The position numbers and the translations under genes are program-made. Source: Streptomyces flavofungini (GTDB lineage: Bacteria; Actinomycetota; Actinomycetes; Streptomycetales; Streptomycetaceae). Taken from it: 64,000 bases of DNA. The DNA lies in the NCBI RefSeq assembly GCF_030388665.1, contig NZ_CP128846.1:1550001-1614000 (forward strand). Direction: 5' to 3'. Position 1 is the stretch's first letter. Every line of letters starts with the position of its first letter. This document shows, piece by piece, positions 61,921 to 64,000 of this stretch. Below the pieces are notes generated by a model. The model saw only the letters and a program-made list of their open reading frames with translations, was not told the origin of the DNA and did not search any database.

Positions 61921-62397
61921 GTGCGGGAGCCGAACCACGTCCACCCGGCCGCCCCCGGCGCCCCCGCCCGCTGGCTCACCGTCGCCCCCGAACGCACCGT
62001 CCTCGGCGTCATCCACAACGTGACCTCGGCGACCCGGCTGCTCGACCTGCTCACCGCCTTCGACGGCGACCGGCGGGTGCAGACCCTGTTCACCTGCACG
62101 GGCTCCTCACCGTTCGCGGACGGCGTCGCCGAGTTCGCCGCCGCCCGCGAACTCCCCCTCGTCCCCTGGGACGAGGCGGTGAAGACGGACTTCGACCTGG
62201 CCATCGGCACGAGCCGCGGCGGGGCCCTGCACACCATCTCCGCACCACTCCTGGGCGCCCCGCACGGCGCTGGATATAATAAGAGACTCGGGAGCCGGGA
62301 GCCGGGAGCCGGGAGCCGGGAGCCGGGAGCCGGGAGCCGGGAGCCGGGAGCCGGGAGCCGGGAGCCGGGAGCCGGGAGCCGGGAGCCTTCGGCCTGA
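61921..62397 (+). CDS. 5' half of a repeat-split GT-B-like transferase gene
   Basis: 158 residues as read now. GTG start with GGGGAGG nine bases upstream. Residues about 15-118 (TVLGVIHNVTSATRLLDLL, FTCTGSSPFADGVAEF, LAIGTSRGGALHTI, LLGAPHGAGYNK) form the first part of a nucleotide- or polyol-phosphate-transferase-like fold that continues in the next entry. The frame then runs through 14 copies of a 7-bp repeat and stops at 62395-62397 after GSREPSA. The codons GGA TAT AAT AAG AGA before the repeat are atypical for this genome. With 15 or 12 copies the frame would join the 3' half. Confidence 0.82.
   Translation: MREPNHVHPAAPGAPARWLTVAPERTVLGVIHNVTSATRLLDLLTAFDGDRRVQTLFTCTGSSPFADGVAEFAAARELPLVPWDEAVKTDFDLAIGTSRGGALHTISAPLLGAPHGAGYNKRLGSREPGAGSREPGAGSREPGAGSREPGAGSREPSA
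62289..62387. repeat. 7-bp tandem repeat (14 copies) splitting a coding sequence
   Basis: Fourteen exact units of CGGGAGC (62289-62386) plus one base. Seven is not a multiple of three, so each gain or loss of a unit shifts the reading frame. The 5' half is read in one frame and the 3' half in another. Confidence 0.98.
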
Positions 62398-62411
62398 CGG
62401 CTGAATGGCTC

Positions 62412-63797
62412 GTGCACGACGGCGAGTTGATACCCTCCGCGATCGTCCTCTCCCACGAGGAACAGCTCGCCCGGCTCCGCGTCGGCTGCCCCGAGGCCCT
62501 GCCGGTGGCGCACGTCGTCGGCGACCCCTGCATGGACCGGCTCGACGCCTCCCTCCCCTTCCGCGCCGAGTACCGCGCCGCGCTCGGCGTCCGCCCCGAC
62601 CAGCGTCTGCTCGTCCTCAGCTCGACCTGGGGCCGCCGCTCCCTCCTCGGCTCCGCCGGCGACGTCGTGCTCCGCGCGCTCGCCGAGCTGCCCCACGACT
62701 CGTTCCGCGTCCTCGCCGCAGTGCACCCCAACGCCTGGTACGGCCACGGCGGTTGGCAGATCCGATCCTGGCTGCGCCCGCACCTGGACGCCGGACTCCT
62801 GCTTCCCCCGCCCGCGGGCAGCACCTGGCAGGCGGCGCTGTGCGCGGCGGACGCGTTCATCGGCGATCACGGCTCCGTGACGCTGTACGCGGCCGGGCTC
62901 GGTGTGCCCGGGCTGCTCGGCGCCTTCGACGAGGACGGCGTGGCGGCGGGCTCCCCCATGGCGGCCCTCGGCACGGTACTGCCCCGCCTCTCGCCCGCGC
63001 GACCGCTCGCCGCCCAACTGGAGGACGCCGCACGCGACCAGGCGACGGACCCCCGGCTCGCCGCGGTCACCGCCCAGATCACCTCCCACCCGGGCGACGC
63101 ACCGGCCCGCCTGCGCCGCCTCTGCTACCGGATGCTCGACCTGGACGAACCCGCCGCGCCGCCCACCCCGCGCCCCGTCGACGTCCCGCAGGACCTGCCG
63201 CCGGCGCCCCGCTCACCCGTGGAACGGCCTCTGTTCGTCGAGGCCGTGGTGACAGCGGTCGGCGGAGCCCACCGGCCGACGCAGCCCACCGGGGTCACCG
63301 GGGCCACCGAGTCGCCGGAGCCGACGGGGCTGCCGGAGCTGCTGATCCGGCGCTATCCGGCCCATGCCCGTGCCGCCGCCGCCCCGTCCCCTCCGTTCAC
63401 CGACGCCCACCTGGCCGTCACCGCAGGCGAGCCCGACGCGCGTTGGGCCCACGCGGCGGACGTGGTCACGGCCCGCTCCCCCGCTTCGGGGCACCACCTC
63501 GCCGCGCTGACAAAGGAGTTGTTCAGGGACCACCCGGGCTGCGCCCTGGTCGCCGTGCCGCGAGAGGGCGACGGGTGCCTGGTGCGGACCCGCAACGGCA
63601 CCTCACTCCGAGCAGGTTGGGAGTCGACACCCGGCTGGGCGACGGCTTCGCTCACCGCGTCCGCGGTGTACGCCTGCCTGCTCCAGCACGGAGGCGACTG
63701 GGCGGGCGAGGCACTGGTACGGCTCACACCGGACGGTGAACCCGCGCGCCTGCGGGTGCGGCGGCCGGGTGCGGATCCCGGGCCGTTCGGCGGCTGA
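62412..63797 (+). CDS. 3' half of the repeat-split GT-B-like transferase gene
   Basis: 461 residues from the first available GTG; coding similarity appears to begin upstream at FGLTAEWLVHDGELIPSAIV (from 62388) in the same frame, so this start is likely internal to the original gene. Features include LLVLSSTWGRRSL, VLAAVHPNAWYG, a GDHGSVTLYAAGLGVPGLL segment resembling the donor-binding loop of GT-B and CDP-glycerol-type transferases, and a variable Pro/Ala-rich C-terminal region. In the current repeat state the product would need a new initiation or a frameshift. Function unknown. Confidence 0.78.
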   Translation: MHDGELIPSAIVLSHEEQLARLRVGCPEALPVAHVVGDPCMDRLDASLPFRAEYRAALGVRPDQRLLVLSSTWGRRSLLGSAGDVVLRALAELPHDSFRVLAAVHPNAWYGHGGWQIRSWLRPHLDAGLLLPPPAGSTWQAALCAADAFIGDHGSVTLYAAGLGVPGLLGAFDEDGVAAGSPMAALGTVLPRLSPARPLAAQLEDAARDQATDPRLAAVTAQITSHPGDAPARLRRLCYRMLDLDEPAAPPTPRPVDVPQDLPPAPRSPVERPLFVEAVVTAVGGAHRPTQPTGVTGATESPEPTGLPELLIRRYPAHARAAAAPSPPFTDAHLAVTAGEPDARWAHAADVVTARSPASGHHLAALTKELFRDHPGCALVAVPREGDGCLVRTRNGTSLRAGWESTPGWATASLTASAVYACLLQHGGDWAGEALVRLTPDGEPARLRVRRPGADPGPFGG

Positions 63798-64000
63798 GGG
63801 CCGCGCGGGCCGCGCGGCGGCACACGGGCACGCGCGCGGTGCGGCGGCCATGGTCACGCGGGCCGCCTGGCGCCTGACCGTCCCGCGTGCGGTCCCGCAG
63901 CCGTCGGCCACCGCCGCGGCGCGGCGGCCGACAAGTCCCGCGGCCACGGTCAGACGGGCCCGTACGACGGCTCACCATCCCGCGCCCGGCCCGGCGGCCG
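63798..64000. other. Window end, no supported gene
   Basis: 203 bases of very GC-rich sequence with Gly/Arg-coding shadows on both strands. An ATG at 63850 opens a frame to the window edge, but the peptide is Ala/Arg/Pro-rich and has no recognisable motif. Similar 22-base segments near 63843 and 63940 (GCGGCCAYGGTCA...) are imperfect direct repeats. Confidence 0.4.

Noticed and set aside
62275..62280. TATAAT as a confident promoter
   Set aside because: No matching -35 hexamer at 16-18 bases, and the bases encode conserved residues; kept only as a lower-interest observation.

Overview
The window is GC-rich (third codon positions almost always G or C) and looks like a Streptomyces chromosome. 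The best markers are a full-length bifunctional geosmin synthase, a two-domain small laccase, a WhiB-like regulator, a pca operon with a divergent MarR regulator, and a single TTA leucine codon in an otherwise TTA-poor region. I saw no rRNA, tRNA, insertion sequence, prophage or CRISPR array. Layout: 1-14.4 kb is mostly secreted enzymes and their control. It holds a truncated glycosidase-like end, a WhiB-like protein, a VOC protein, a Tat-exported GH64 beta-1,3-glucanase with a LacI operator and a LacI repressor, a small laccase, and a coupled pair of secreted proteins (ThuA plus sugar-dehydrogenase fusion; cupredoxin plus DUF1080). A divergent NHEJ polymerase/ligase pair follows. 14.5-24.7 kb carries a Tat-type FAD oxidoreductase, a DUF3048 lipoprotein, the protocatechuate operon pcaIJHGB with a pcaV-like MarR gene, and a SulP transporter. 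24.8-38.4 kb is the standout metabolic island. Gene order, lengths and families match the mycobacterial KstR2 regulon for the last steroid rings (HIP catabolism): two SDRs, echA20, ipdA, ipdB, ipdC, fadA6, kstR2, ipdF-like SDR, fadE30 and a second acyl-CoA dehydrogenase. Two KstR2-like operators sit in the two divergent promoters. A large LAL-type ATPase without its usual HTH domain lies in the middle. 38.5-50.3 kb holds transporters, anhydro-MurNAc kinase, two DUF2510 proteins, a TetR/PAP2/DMT locus with a triple operator, a wrecked second valS, and a Tat phospholipase C. 50.6-64 kb holds an MDR reductase, an FBP-domain protein, a 2Fe-2S protein, a GH4 enzyme and a three-gene L-carnitine to glycine betaine operon under an unusual XRE-TetR fusion regulator. 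It ends with an MFS exporter, geosmin synthase and a transferase-like gene split by a 7-bp tandem repeat. Two themes recur. First, catabolic operons (protocatechuate, HIP, carnitine) each sit beside their own repressor and a recognisable operator. Second, many genes contain in-frame minisatellites that add low-complexity peptides. In the last gene the repeat unit is 7 bp, 14 copies are present, and the two halves of the gene are out of frame, which is the structure expected of a phase-variable switch in its OFF state.
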